From assembly GCF_000768355.1 (NCBI RefSeq), contig NZ_AVPU01000001.1, positions 124,001 through 188,000 of the forward strand: 64,000 nt of DNA, given 5' to 3'. The position numbers and the translations under genes were made by a program. Of this stretch, positions 34,117 through 43,319 are shown in pieces. How positions within the stretch are numbered: the first letter of the stretch is position 1; each line of letters starts with the position of its first letter. This stretch comes from Lysobacter daejeonensis GH1-9 (GTDB lineage: Bacteria > Pseudomonadota > Gammaproteobacteria > Xanthomonadales > Xanthomonadaceae). The notes under the pieces were generated by a model. The model saw nothing but the letters and a program-made list of their open reading frames with translations, was not told the origin of the DNA and ran no database searches.

Positions 34117-35418
34117 TTAGCGCACGGCCGTCAGCACAGGCGCAAATCCGCCTCCGGGGGTGCGGAAGTTGGTCGTCTGCCCCTGGTAGAGCCGTGCGGC
34201 AAACAGCAGCGGTTTGCCCCCATACGCATAGCATCGGATGTCCGCCTTCAGCGGGGTGCCCTCGCCGCCCATGTGGCGCTCGCTGGGCGCAACGAGCGCC
34301 TGGGCGATGTAGATGCCCGCCGCCATCTCGTCCCACACGCGTCGCGTCAGCTTGTCGCCACGGTAGCTGGCCTTGCTGCCGAAACCTGACGCGGGCTTGA
34401 AGAACAGTTGGCGCCGCCGGCTCCACAACTCATCGCGGTTACTCGCAGTGACCTGCGTGGTCGCCGGCACCGTCTTGGCCAAGATTTCAACTGTCGTCGC
34501 GTCGGCACCGGCGTGATCCAGGAACGTTGGGTCGCCCAGCAGCATCAGGTTGCGTTTGTCAGCGTAAAGCGCATGCGCGCGAGGGTGGGGGCTGAGGGCG
34601 ACGTGTCCAGCCAGGTAGGCAGCGCGCAGTGCCGCGTGCTCGGGGAGGGAGAGGGGGAAGTCCGTGAGCCGGTTGTAGATCATGTCCACCCGCTCGCCTC
34701 CGGCCCACAGCGAGCCGTCGCGGTATTCAAGCTCTTCCGGGGCACAGATCAGTGCCTTTAGCCCGTGGCGCGAGAACAATTCGCGGAACAACAGGAATTC
34801 CGGGAACAGGTACTGCGAACTCGGCGTCTCATCCACGATGGCGATGACCTGCAACGGACGCTCGCCGCGCTGTAGCCGCCATTCTTCGCGCATCAGGTCG
34901 ATGACCGCACGTTCCGCGGCGACGGCATCGGTGGGGGCCACGACCACGCTGGGCATGCAAACGTCCTGCACCTGCCCCATCAGCGTGTTCAGCAGCATGC
35001 CCCCGGGGTTGGTGTTGATCTCGATCAGGCGTGGACCGTCCGGCGAAAGGTGGAAGTCCATCCCCAGCAGCCCACCCGGCGATCCCGGGTTGTACTGCGC
35101 GATGTCCGGCGCCCACGAGAGCGCCTGCGCGCGGTATTCCGCCAACCCGGTCGCGGCCTCGATGGCGCGTACCGCCGCCTCCACGCGTTCGATGTTCTCG
35201 CGCGAGACATAGACCGGAAGCCCCGCGAACAGGTGGGGATGGGTTTCGGCCAGTGTGCCGGGCACGCCGTGGGCCCCCAGCGCCCCCAAGAGCGCATCAT
35301 GCAGCTTCCCCGGATCCACCGACACGCAGAAGCAATACTGGTTCAGCGCCTCCATGGACAGCGGGTTGGCACACCGGCTGTCAAAAAAGGGCGTGGTCGA
35401 AGGAGATTCGATGGCCAT
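34117..35418 (-). CDS. ATP-grasp-like ligase of unknown substrate
   Basis: ATG 35418 (MAIESPSTT) is taken as start (433 residues); an in-frame ATG at 35514 is possible and neither has a clear ribosome-binding site. The sequence LGMDFHLSPDGPRLIEINTN looks like the metal/ATP-binding part of an ATP-grasp fold, with a later basic part (RRRQLFFKPASGFGSKASYR) and RCYAYGGKPLLFAARLYQGQ, the order seen in circularly permuted ATP-grasp or glutathionylspermidine-synthase-like proteins. It would join a carboxylate to an amine or thiol. It is divergent from the AMP phosphorylase gene. Substrate cannot be told. Confidence 0.65.
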   Translation of the reverse strand: MAIESPSTTPFFDSRCANPLSMEALNQYCFCVSVDPGKLHDALLGALGAHGVPGTLAETHPHLFAGLPVYVSRENIERVEAAVRAIEAATGLAEYRAQALSWAPDIAQYNPGSPGGLLGMDFHLSPDGPRLIEINTNPGGMLLNTLMGQVQDVCMPSVVVAPTDAVAAERAVIDLMREEWRLQRGERPLQVIAIVDETPSSQYLFPEFLLFRELFSRHGLKALICAPEELEYRDGSLWAGGERVDMIYNRLTDFPLSLPEHAALRAAYLAGHVALSPHPRAHALYADKRNLMLLGDPTFLDHAGADATTVEILAKTVPATTQVTASNRDELWSRRRQLFFKPASGFGSKASYRGDKLTRRVWDEMAAGIYIAQALVAPSERHMGGEGTPLKADIRCYAYGGKPLLFAARLYQGQTTNFRTPGGGFAPVLTAVR

Positions 35419-35552
35419 GGGGCAACCCGGTACAGGTACCACTACTTTACCGCGCAGGGGCTGGAACTGACCTGACTCGGCCTTGCTTCCGATCAAACCA
35501 GGGGCGCCCTCCATGCGGCATGCTATGGACTCGCCAGAGTCCGTGGGGACAG

Positions 35553-37070
35553 ATGAACAGCGACGCGGACAGGATCAAGCTCCGGGTGATACGCGCCGGC
35601 ATCGATACCTACCAGCAGCCGGTGGTCTACATGCATCGCGACTGTGAGGTGTGCCGGTCGGAAGGGTTCGCCGCGCTCACCCGCGTCAGCATGCGCATCG
35701 ACCATCGCGAACTGATCGCCACGCTCAACGTGGTGGTCAGCGACCTGCTGCCGCACGATGCCGTTGCCCTGTCCGAGGCAGCCTGGAACGCCATCCAGCC
35801 AGAACCGGATGCCATGGCCACGTTCCATCACCCGGAGCCGCCCCGCTCCGCTGGCGCACTGCGCGCCAAGGTATTTGGCCAACGGCTGGAGGAGTCGGAC
35901 TACCTGGCCTTGATGCAGGACACCGTGCAGCAACGGCTTTCTGACATCGAGCTGGCGGCGTTCGTCACCGCTTGCGCTGGCGAACGCCTGGACCACGGCG
36001 AAACTACCGCTCTCACCCGGGCCATGATCGCTGTGGGCGACCGGTTGGACTGGGGCGAAGGTCCAGTGCTGGACAAACATTGCGTCGGTGGTTTGCCCGG
36101 CAATCGCACGACACCAATCATCGTTGCCATTGTCGCGGCGCTGGGCTATCGCATTCCCAAGACATCTTCGCGTGCCATCACCTCCCCTGCCGGCACGGCG
36201 GACACCATGGAGGTGATGGCGCCGGTGGAGCTGGGCCTGGCGGCGATGCGTCGCGTGGTCGAGCGCGAAGGCGGATGCGTGGTCTGGGGTGGCAATGTAC
36301 GCCTCAGTCCTGCCGATGACGTATTGATCCGCGTCGAGCGCCCATTGGACTTCGACAGCGATGGCCAGCTGGTGGCCAGCATTCTTTCGAAGAAGGTGGC
36401 GGCCGGTTCCAACCATGTGTTGATCGACATGCCCGTCGGCCCCACGGCCAAGGTGCGCTCCGCCGCCGCAGCCGATTCGCTCACCGGGCGGCTTGCCGGC
36501 ACTGCCGCAGCGCTGGGCCTCCGGATTGCCGTGAACCGGACCGATGGCCGGCAGCCGGTGGGCTATGGCATCGGGCCGGCATTGGAGGCCATGGACGTGT
36601 TGAAGGTGTTGCGCGGCGATGCGGATGCGCCTGCCGACCTGCGTGAGCGTGCCATCGCGCTTACCGGCGAGCTGCTGGATCTGGTGCCCGGCAACGTCAT
36701 TGGCCGGGGGCAAGCGCTGGCCGAACAAACGCTCGTGTCGGGCCGTGCTTTTGCCAAGTTCATGGCCATCTGCAATGCACAGGGTGGGTTCACCGAGCCG
36801 CAACCGGCACGGTTCCGCGCCGACGTATCCAGCCAACGCGGAGGAGTCGTCGTCGCCATCGACAACCGCCGCCTCGCGAAGGTGGCCAAGCTCGCGGGTG
36901 CGCCTGTATCCCCGGCCGCCGGACTGGTGTCGCGGCTGCGCATTGGTGATCGTGTCAATGCCGGCGAGCCCGTGTTTTCGGTGCACGCGCAGTCCAAGGG
37001 CGAACTGGAGTACGCGCTGGACTACGCACGAAGCTGCGCCATCTTCGATCTGCAGGACATCGGGTCATGA
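35553..37070 (+). CDS. AMP phosphorylase / thymidine phosphorylase family
   Basis: The start is ATG 35553 (MNSDADRIKLRVIRAG); 505 residues, the length of the archaeal-type AMP phosphorylases with an extra N-terminal domain and longer than standard DeoA (about 440). The family phosphate and pyrimidine-site motifs are present: VLDKHCVGGLPGNRTTPI, TSSRAITSPAGTADTMEVM and KKVAAGSNHVLIDMPVGPTAK. The enzyme would split a nucleoside 5'-monophosphate or nucleoside with phosphate to give the base and ribose 1,5-bisphosphate or deoxyribose 1-phosphate. The coupled PRPP-synthetase-like gene supports nucleotide salvage. Confidence 0.9.
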   Translation: MNSDADRIKLRVIRAGIDTYQQPVVYMHRDCEVCRSEGFAALTRVSMRIDHRELIATLNVVVSDLLPHDAVALSEAAWNAIQPEPDAMATFHHPEPPRSAGALRAKVFGQRLEESDYLALMQDTVQQRLSDIELAAFVTACAGERLDHGETTALTRAMIAVGDRLDWGEGPVLDKHCVGGLPGNRTTPIIVAIVAALGYRIPKTSSRAITSPAGTADTMEVMAPVELGLAAMRRVVEREGGCVVWGGNVRLSPADDVLIRVERPLDFDSDGQLVASILSKKVAAGSNHVLIDMPVGPTAKVRSAAAADSLTGRLAGTAAALGLRIAVNRTDGRQPVGYGIGPALEAMDVLKVLRGDADAPADLRERAIALTGELLDLVPGNVIGRGQALAEQTLVSGRAFAKFMAICNAQGGFTEPQPARFRADVSSQRGGVVVAIDNRRLAKVAKLAGAPVSPAAGLVSRLRIGDRVNAGEPVFSVHAQSKGELEYALDYARSCAIFDLQDIGS

Positions 37071-37984
37071 GCACCGTGCTGCTTCCCTTCCCCGCCCAGC
37101 GCCCGCTGGCCGAGGCGATGGCGAGTGCGATGATGGCGGCGGCGGACGCCCCTGGTGCGGTCCGCATCGGCCGCCTCGACTGGCGCCGCTTTCCTGACGG
37201 CGAATCCCTCGTCGCCATCGACGAGCAACTGGCCGGGGCCGACGTGGCCATCGTCGCAAGCCTGCACGATCCGGACGTGATGGCGCTGGCGTTGCGCTTC
37301 GCCGGGGAGACGGCACGGGAGTTCGGGGCCCGCTCGGTGGGCCTGGTGGCGCCTTACCTCGCCTACATGCGCCAGGACATCCGTTTTCATCCTGGCGAGG
37401 CCGTGAGCGCGCCGCTGTTCGCGCGGTTCGTGTCGCAGAGCTTCGACTGGCTGGTCACGGTCGACCCGCACCTGCACCGCATCCACGCGTTGGAAGACGT
37501 GTACACCATTCCCACGCGCAACGTGGCTGCGGCGCAGGCCATCGCGGAATGGATCCGCCGCGAAGTGTCGTCGCCCGTCCTGATCGGACCGGACAGCGAA
37601 AGCGAACAGTGGGTGTCCGCCATTGCCACTCTGGCCGACGCACCGCACCAGGTGCTCGAGAAACAGCGACTGGGTGACCGCGAAGTCCGTGTCAGCCTGC
37701 CCGATGCTGCATCCGCACAGGGGCGCACACCCGTTGTCGTCGACGACATCGTGTCGTCCGGTCGCACGCTGATGGAAACGCTGGGGCATCTGCAACGCCT
37801 TGGGCTGCCGCCGGCCACCTGCATTGCCACCCACGCGATTTTCGCGGGGGATGCGTTCGCGCAACTGCAGGCCGCCGGCGCGGCACGCGTGGCCAGTACA
37901 GACACCATCGCTCATCCCTCCAACGCCATCAGTGTGGCCGGGCTACTGGCAGAGGCCACGTTGAAGATGCTGCCGGGCTGCTGA
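37067..37984 (+). CDS. Ribose-phosphate pyrophosphokinase-like protein
   Basis: The 305-residue product overlaps the phosphorylase stop (ATGA). PRPP-synthetase elements are recognisable: RRFPDGESLVAI near residue 40, PYLAYMRQDIRFHPGEAVSA, VDPHLHRIHAL, and the PRPP-binding loop PVVVDDIVSSGRTLMETL. It is divergent from the housekeeping Prs and resembles the second PRPP-synthetase-like group that travels with AMP/thymidine phosphorylase in proteobacteria. It may make or use PRPP in the same salvage route; true activity is inferred. Confidence 0.88.
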   Translation: MSTVLLPFPAQRPLAEAMASAMMAAADAPGAVRIGRLDWRRFPDGESLVAIDEQLAGADVAIVASLHDPDVMALALRFAGETAREFGARSVGLVAPYLAYMRQDIRFHPGEAVSAPLFARFVSQSFDWLVTVDPHLHRIHALEDVYTIPTRNVAAAQAIAEWIRREVSSPVLIGPDSESEQWVSAIATLADAPHQVLEKQRLGDREVRVSLPDAASAQGRTPVVVDDIVSSGRTLMETLGHLQRLGLPPATCIATHAIFAGDAFAQLQAAGAARVASTDTIAHPSNAISVAGLLAEATLKMLPGC

Positions 37985-38056
37985 CAATCTGACCCCGATC
38001 AAGTCCCGGGGTCCGTGTTGCGGGATCATCCCGTCAACCCCTTGAGGAGATCACGC

Positions 38057-38830
38057 ATGAACCGAGTCGAAGGCAAGACTTGCATCGTGACCGGCGGCGC
38101 CGTCGGCATTGGCCATGCCTGCGTGCAGCGGCTGGCGGAGGAAGGGGCCGCGGTGGCCATCTTTGACCGCCAGGATGCCGAGGGTGAGGCCCTTGCCAAC
38201 GCGATCAACCATGCCGGCGGCAAAGCCCGTTACTGGCACGTGGACGTCACCCGTGAGTCCGACGTGGCCCGGGCCATCGCCGAAGTCGCTGATCACTTTG
38301 GTGGCGTGGATGTGCTGGTGAACAACGCCGGCATTTCCGGCAGCACCAAGCTCACCCACGAGATCACCGAGGAGGAGTGGGACCTGGTGCAGGCGGTCAA
38401 CGTGAAGGGCGTGCTGTTCTGCACCAAGCATTCACTGCCGCTCATGAAGCGTGCCGGAGCGGGCAGCATCATCAACCTGTCGTCCATCTACGGCCTGGTC
38501 GGTGCGCCAGACGTGCCCGCCTACCACGCCTCCAAAGGCGCAGTACGGCTCATGAGCAAGACCGACGCGATGATCTACGCGCCGGACCGTATCCGGGTGA
38601 ACTCGATCCACCCGGGATACATCTGGACGCCGATGGTGGAGCACCACCTGCAGGCCAGCGGAGCCACTGACATCGCCGCAGCCCGCGAAGAAGTTGGCAA
38701 GCTGCATCCGCTTGGCCACATGGGCGATGCGGACGACATCGCCTGGGGCGTGGTGTACCTCGCGTCGGACGAGTCCAAGTTCGTCACGGGCTCGGAACTT
38801 GTCATCGACGGTGGTTATTCCGCGCGCTGA
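38057..38830 (+). CDS. Short-chain dehydrogenase/reductase
   Basis: GAGGAG at 38044-38049 supports ATG 38057 (257 residues). The Rossmann motif is TGGAVGIGHACVQ, followed by LVNNAGISGS, and the catalytic Ser-Tyr-Lys set in NLSSIYGLVGAPDVPAYHAS with K next. The acidic residue after strand 2 (FDRQDAEG) suggests NAD rather than NADP. The C-terminus FVTGSELVIDGGYSAR is typical of glucose dehydrogenase/cyclopentanol dehydrogenase-like SDRs. Substrate is unknown. Confidence 0.92.
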   Translation: MNRVEGKTCIVTGGAVGIGHACVQRLAEEGAAVAIFDRQDAEGEALANAINHAGGKARYWHVDVTRESDVARAIAEVADHFGGVDVLVNNAGISGSTKLTHEITEEEWDLVQAVNVKGVLFCTKHSLPLMKRAGAGSIINLSSIYGLVGAPDVPAYHASKGAVRLMSKTDAMIYAPDRIRVNSIHPGYIWTPMVEHHLQASGATDIAAAREEVGKLHPLGHMGDADDIAWGVVYLASDESKFVTGSELVIDGGYSAR

Positions 38831-38895
38831 TCTCCGCGCTCTGCGCCACCGCTATTACGGGCTGCCATTCCTGATCGAAATGGCGGCACTGCAAA

Positions 38896-38927
38896 GAAAC
38901 GGGGCGCCCATTCGGGCGCCCCGTTTC
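38896..38927. terminator. Bidirectional intrinsic-type hairpin
   Basis: GAAACGGGGCGCCC (38896-38909) pairs perfectly with GGGCGCCCCGTTTC (38914-38927) over ATTC. It sits in the gap between the rightward SDR and the leftward universal stress gene, and the A/T at the stem ends suits termination in both directions. Confidence 0.85.
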
Positions 38928-38947
38928 CACCTCCCCCCACTACCCAT

Positions 38948-39793
38948 TCAATGGGAGAACAGCACCGGCAGGTGCGTGCTCTCCAGCAGCTCGCGGGTGG
39001 CGCCACCCAACGCCCATTCGCGGAACCGCGAGTGACCATACCCACCCGCGACCAGGAGGTCCGCACCGGACGTACGCGCGTGCTCCAGCAGCGTGGCGGC
39101 TACCGAGCGCGAGCCCCGCTGGAGTTGCACCACGCTCACCTTCAGGCCCTGCCGCGCCAAGTGGTTGGCGATGTCGGCGCCAGGCTGTTCGCCGTCGCCG
39201 GACTCTCCACTGCGCGGGTCAACCACGACCACATCAACCGTAGCGGCGCGCCGCAACAACGGCAGTGCGTCGCGCAACGCACGTGCGGCTTCGGAGGTGG
39301 GGCGCCACGCCACCACGGCGTGCCCCGCCGGGAGTGCAGGTTTGCTGGACGGTGGGATAACCAGCACGGGACCACCCGATTCCATCAGCAACTCGCCGAA
39401 GTACGGGTGGATCATGGCGGCACTGTCCGCATCGCCTGGCGCGGCTCCGCTGATGATGCTCATGTCCGCATAGCGTGCATTGATGGCGGCGGTCCGCGGC
39501 GGCTCCACGAACAGCGACTCCACCACACGCACTTCCCCCAGCACGCCGGCGGTCTTCAGCTTTTCGCGCCATTTGGCGGCGCGGGTTTCGGACTGGGCAC
39601 GCAACTCGTCGTACAGGCTGGCCATCGACGCATCCGGGACCATGCCCCACGGCCCGGGCACCGGCACCGGCAGGTTGACCAGTTCCAGCAGGGCCAGATG
39701 GGCGTCCTCCGCTGCGGTCAGGTCCAGCGCGGCGGCTACCGCATTGGCGTCTCCCGGGGTCCCCGTCAGGGGCAGGACGATGTCTTTGATCAT
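38948..39793 (-). CDS. Tandem universal stress protein
   Basis: ATG 39793 (MIKDIVLPLTGTPGD) has GGAG eight bases upstream; 281 residues, about twice a single UspA domain. The N-terminal half ends in a degenerate site (GGPVLVIPPSSKPA) and the C-terminal half ends in the usual ATP-loop region, ADLLVAGGYGHSRFREWALG then TRELLESTHLPVLFSH. Such two-domain proteins are induced by oxygen limitation or envelope stress. Neighbours (phosphorylase, PRPP-like, SDR) suggest a stress/redox set. Confidence 0.9.
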   Translation of the reverse strand: MIKDIVLPLTGTPGDANAVAAALDLTAAEDAHLALLELVNLPVPVPGPWGMVPDASMASLYDELRAQSETRAAKWREKLKTAGVLGEVRVVESLFVEPPRTAAINARYADMSIISGAAPGDADSAAMIHPYFGELLMESGGPVLVIPPSSKPALPAGHAVVAWRPTSEAARALRDALPLLRRAATVDVVVVDPRSGESGDGEQPGADIANHLARQGLKVSVVQLQRGSRSVAATLLEHARTSGADLLVAGGYGHSRFREWALGGATRELLESTHLPVLFSH

Positions 39794-39932
39794 GGCCAAG
39801 GCTCCAAAGGTGACGCATGCCATTAGCGCGCTGACACGGGGACGAAACGTTGATCCGGGTCAATTCCCTGCCCATCTCATCGGGTGAGACGGTATTGCCC
39901 TACAAACGCGGCCAGCCTTTCGGAATCGCCCC

Positions 39933-42374
39933 ATGTCCCGCGCCGCTTCCCTGCCCTCTCCCGCCATTGCGGATGCCTTTCCCACCGCCCCGCGGCCCGG
40001 GGGTGCGCACGATGGGGGGCGATTGGCCGCACGGTTGGGCTCCAAGTACGCCAGCCGGATCACCGGAACGCTGCTGGTGCCGGGGCGCGAAGGCGATTAC
40101 GCGCCGTTGCCTGCGGGCCTGCCCCCGGCATTGGCCACCGCGCTGGCCGGACGCGGCGTCACGCGCCTGTATCGCCACCAGGCGCTGGCATGGGAGGCCG
40201 TGCAGCGTGGCCAACACGTGGTGGTTGCCACGCCCACGGCCTCCGGCAAGAGCCTGTGCTACACGCTCCCGGTGGTCAGCGCCGCCATGCAGAAGCGGGC
40301 CAAAGCGCTGTACCTGTTTCCGACCAAGGCGCTGGCCCAGGACCAGGTGGCAGAGTTGATCGAACTGTCCAGGGCCGGCGACCTTGGGGTCAAGGCGGCC
40401 ACGTTCGATGGCGACACCCCCGGCGACCAGCGCCAGGCCATCCGCCTGGCCGGCGACATCGTGGTCAGCAACCCCGACATGCTCCACCAGGGCATCCTGC
40501 CCCACCACACCAAGTGGGCGCAGTTCTTCGAGAACCTGCAGTACGTGGTGATCGACGAGATCCACAGCTACCGCGGCGTGTTCGGCTCGCACCTGGCCAA
40601 CGTGCTGCGGCGGCTCAAGCGGGTGTGCGCGTTCTACGGCGTCAGCCCGCAGTTCATCCTGTGCTCGGCGACCATCGGCAACCCGCAGGCACACGCCGAG
40701 GCGCTGATCGAAGACGACGTGCATGCCATCACCGAATCCGGCGCTCCCAGCGGCGACAAGCACGTGCTGCTGTGGAACCCGCCGGTGGTCAACCCAGATC
40801 TCGGCCTGCGCGCCTCCGCCCGCTCGCAGACCAACCGCATCGCACGCATGGCCATCAAGGCACGGCTCAAGACGTTGGTATTCGCCCAGTCGCGCACCAT
40901 GGTCGAAGTGCTGACCAAGTACCTCAAGGACGTGTTCGACCACGACCCGCGCAAGCCTGCGCGCATCCGCGCCTACCGCGGCGGCTACTTGCCCACCGAG
41001 CGGCGCGAGGCCGAGCGCGCGATGCGCGATGGGCGCGTGGACGGCATCGTCTCGACCTCGGCGCTGGAGCTAGGCGTGGACATCGGCAGCCTGGACGTCG
41101 TGGTCCTCAACGGCTACCCCGGCAGTGTGGCGGCCACATGGCAACGCTTCGGTCGTGCCGGCCGCCGCCAGCAGCCGTCGCTGGGCGTGCTGGTCGCCAG
41201 CTCCGACCCGCTGGACCAGTACATCGTGCGCAACCCCGAGTTCTTCAGCGCGCACTCGCCCGAGCACGCGCGCATCGCCGCCGACCAGCCGGTGATCCTG
41301 CTCGACCATATCCGCTGCGCCGCCTTCGAGCTGCCGTTCCTCAAGGGTGAACGCTTCGGCGGGCGCGACGGTGCCGTGGACCCGCAAGTGTACCTGGAAC
41401 TGCTGGCCGAAGACGGCGTCATCCACGGCGAGGGCGACCGCTGGGAGTGGATCGCCGACAGCTACCCGGCCAACGCTGTCAGCCTGCGCTCGGTGGCCGA
41501 CGGAAACTTCGTCGTGGTGGACCGCACCGACGGCCGCCAGACCATCATCGCGGAAGTGGACTACAGCTCCGCGCCGCTGATGCTGTACGAGGGCGCCATC
41601 CACATGGTGCAGTCCACGCCCTACCAGGTGGAACGGCTGGACTGGGAGGGTCGCAAGGCCTACGTCACCCGCACGCACGTGGACTACTACACCGACGCCA
41701 TCGACTACACCAAGCTGAAGGTGCTGGAGCGCTTTGACGGAGGCAAGGCGGGTGAAGGCAGCAGCCACCATGGCGAAGTGCATGTGGTACGACGCGTGGC
41801 CGGCTACAAGAAAATCCGCTACTACACCCACGAGAACATTGGCTACGGCCCGGTCAACCTGCCCGACCAGGAAATGCACACGACCGCCGTGTGGTGGCAG
41901 CTGCCGCAATCCGTGCTGGAAGCGCGCTTCGCTTCACGGCAGGACGCGCTGGATGGCTTCCTGGGCGCGGCATACGCGCTGCACGTCGTCGCCAAGGTGG
42001 CAGTGATGGCTGACGGCGCCGACCTGCAGAAGGCGGTGGGCAGCGGCGACGGTGCATGGTTCGCCAGCGGTGACGGTCGAGGGCGTGGCCAGCTGCGGGG
42101 CCTGGACGGCAGCCTGACCTCGCCGGACGCGCACGATGCGTTCACCCCAACGGTCTACCTCTATGACAACTACCCCGGCGGCGTGGGTCTTAGCGAGCCG
42201 TTGTGGCGGCGCCAGCGTGAGTTGGTGTCGCGGGCCCGGGAACTGGTACAGGGTTGCGATTGCCGCGCGGGTTGCCCGGCCTGCGTGGGGCCGGTGTTGG
42301 CTGCGGATGAGGAACTCGTCAACTCACCCAAGCGACTGACGTTGGACGTGCTCGACGGGCTGGCCTGCGCATGA
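39933..42374 (+). CDS. mrfA: MrfA-like DEAD/DEAH helicase with C-terminal DUF1998
   Basis: The 813-residue superfamily-2 helicase has VVATPTASGKS (Walker A, Lys near 106), VIDEIHSYRG (DEIH near 208), LCSATIGNP, STSALELGVDIG and QRFGRAGRRQQ. The C-terminal DUF1998 domain ends with a four-cysteine metal site, CDCRAGCPAC near 775. This is the layout of B. subtilis MrfA (YprA), which with MrfB repairs mitomycin-C adducts independently of UvrABC. The following gene is an exonuclease-like protein overlapping by four bases, as in mrfAB. No clear ribosome-binding site precedes the ATG. Confidence 0.9.
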   Translation: MSRAASLPSPAIADAFPTAPRPGGAHDGGRLAARLGSKYASRITGTLLVPGREGDYAPLPAGLPPALATALAGRGVTRLYRHQALAWEAVQRGQHVVVATPTASGKSLCYTLPVVSAAMQKRAKALYLFPTKALAQDQVAELIELSRAGDLGVKAATFDGDTPGDQRQAIRLAGDIVVSNPDMLHQGILPHHTKWAQFFENLQYVVIDEIHSYRGVFGSHLANVLRRLKRVCAFYGVSPQFILCSATIGNPQAHAEALIEDDVHAITESGAPSGDKHVLLWNPPVVNPDLGLRASARSQTNRIARMAIKARLKTLVFAQSRTMVEVLTKYLKDVFDHDPRKPARIRAYRGGYLPTERREAERAMRDGRVDGIVSTSALELGVDIGSLDVVVLNGYPGSVAATWQRFGRAGRRQQPSLGVLVASSDPLDQYIVRNPEFFSAHSPEHARIAADQPVILLDHIRCAAFELPFLKGERFGGRDGAVDPQVYLELLAEDGVIHGEGDRWEWIADSYPANAVSLRSVADGNFVVVDRTDGRQTIIAEVDYSSAPLMLYEGAIHMVQSTPYQVERLDWEGRKAYVTRTHVDYYTDAIDYTKLKVLERFDGGKAGEGSSHHGEVHVVRRVAGYKKIRYYTHENIGYGPVNLPDQEMHTTAVWWQLPQSVLEARFASRQDALDGFLGAAYALHVVAKVAVMADGADLQKAVGSGDGAWFASGDGRGRGQLRGLDGSLTSPDAHDAFTPTVYLYDNYPGGVGLSEPLWRRQRELVSRARELVQGCDCRAGCPACVGPVLAADEELVNSPKRLTLDVLDGLACA

Positions 42375-43285
42375 GCATCAGCCTGGCCAAGCTGCAGCAA
42401 CTCAAGCACCAGAGCGGACAGCCAGGTGGTGCACGCGTGCCGACCGGGCCATCGGCCGTGGGTACCGTTGCCGCCCTGCCCCCTTCCCTGTCCATCGCGC
42501 GGGCCCATCCGCTTGTATACGAGGCATCGGGGGATCCAGAGGCATCCCTTGAGCGTCTGCGCACGTTGCTCCGGGTACGCACACCCCGCACTGTTCGAGG
42601 GGGCACGCACCACGATCGCGATGTCCCGGGTGACGAAATCGCCCCCGGCGTCCGCCTTGTTGAGCGAATGCAGCGCTGCGAGCCGGTGCCCGAGTGGCTC
42701 GATGGTGCATTCGACCGCAAAGGGGCATTGCGCTCCCGCGACCTGTTGTTCTTCGATACCGAGACCACCGGATTAGCCGGCGGCACCGGCACCCGCGCCT
42801 TCATGATCGGTGCCTCAGACTGGGCGGACGGCGGCCTGCGTGTACGCCAGTTGTACCTGACCACCATGGCAGGCGAGAGCGCGATGCTGGATGCCTTCGC
42901 CGGTTGGTTACGGCCGACCACCACGCTGGTCAGCTACAACGGCAAGTGCTACGACGCACCCCTGTTGGCTACCCGCTATCGGCTGGCGCGGAAAGTGAAT
43001 CCGCTGATGGGTTTGGCGCACGTCGATCTCCTGTTCCCGAGTCGTCGGCGCTGGCGCGGGACCTGGGAGAACTGCCGGTTGGCGACCATCGAGCGCGAGG
43101 TGCTGCGCGTGGTGCGCGAGGATGACCTGCCGGGCGCCGAAGCGCCCGCCGCGTGGCTGGAGTACCTTCGCGGAGGGGCCGCCGACAAGCTGCGGCGGGT
43201 CGCCAAGCACAACCATCAGGACGTGGTGTCGCTGGCGAGGCTCATCGAAGTTCTGGCGGCGGGTCATCCCGACATCAGAGATTGA
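42371..43285 (+). CDS. mrfB: MrfB-like RNase H-fold (DEDD) exonuclease
   Basis: The 304-residue protein has an RNase H-like exonuclease core: FFDTETTGLAGGTGTRAFMI (Asp and Glu of motif I near residue 130), VSYNGKCYDAPLL (motif II Asp) and HNHQDVVSLARLI (motif III Asp). The N-terminal 100 residues are low complexity and basic/proline-rich. ATG 42371 overlaps the helicase stop, so they are made together. In B. subtilis MrfB degrades the DNA made accessible by MrfA; the same role here is inferred. Confidence 0.88.
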   Translation: MSISLAKLQQLKHQSGQPGGARVPTGPSAVGTVAALPPSLSIARAHPLVYEASGDPEASLERLRTLLRVRTPRTVRGGTHHDRDVPGDEIAPGVRLVERMQRCEPVPEWLDGAFDRKGALRSRDLLFFDTETTGLAGGTGTRAFMIGASDWADGGLRVRQLYLTTMAGESAMLDAFAGWLRPTTTLVSYNGKCYDAPLLATRYRLARKVNPLMGLAHVDLLFPSRRRWRGTWENCRLATIEREVLRVVREDDLPGAEAPAAWLEYLRGGAADKLRRVAKHNHQDVVSLARLIEVLAAGHPDIRD

Positions 43286-43319
43286 TGGTCCGCTTTGGCG
43301 CCCCGCATCATCCCAACTG

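Noticed and set aside
35031-35552. N-terminal extension of the phosphorylase from 35031
   Set aside because: The extra 174 codons read antisense to the ATP-grasp gene and are Pro/Arg-rich; the family start matches ATG 35553.
38951-39826. 291-codon plus-strand frame opposite the universal stress protein
   Set aside because: Same length as the real gene and low-complexity composition; antisense shadow.
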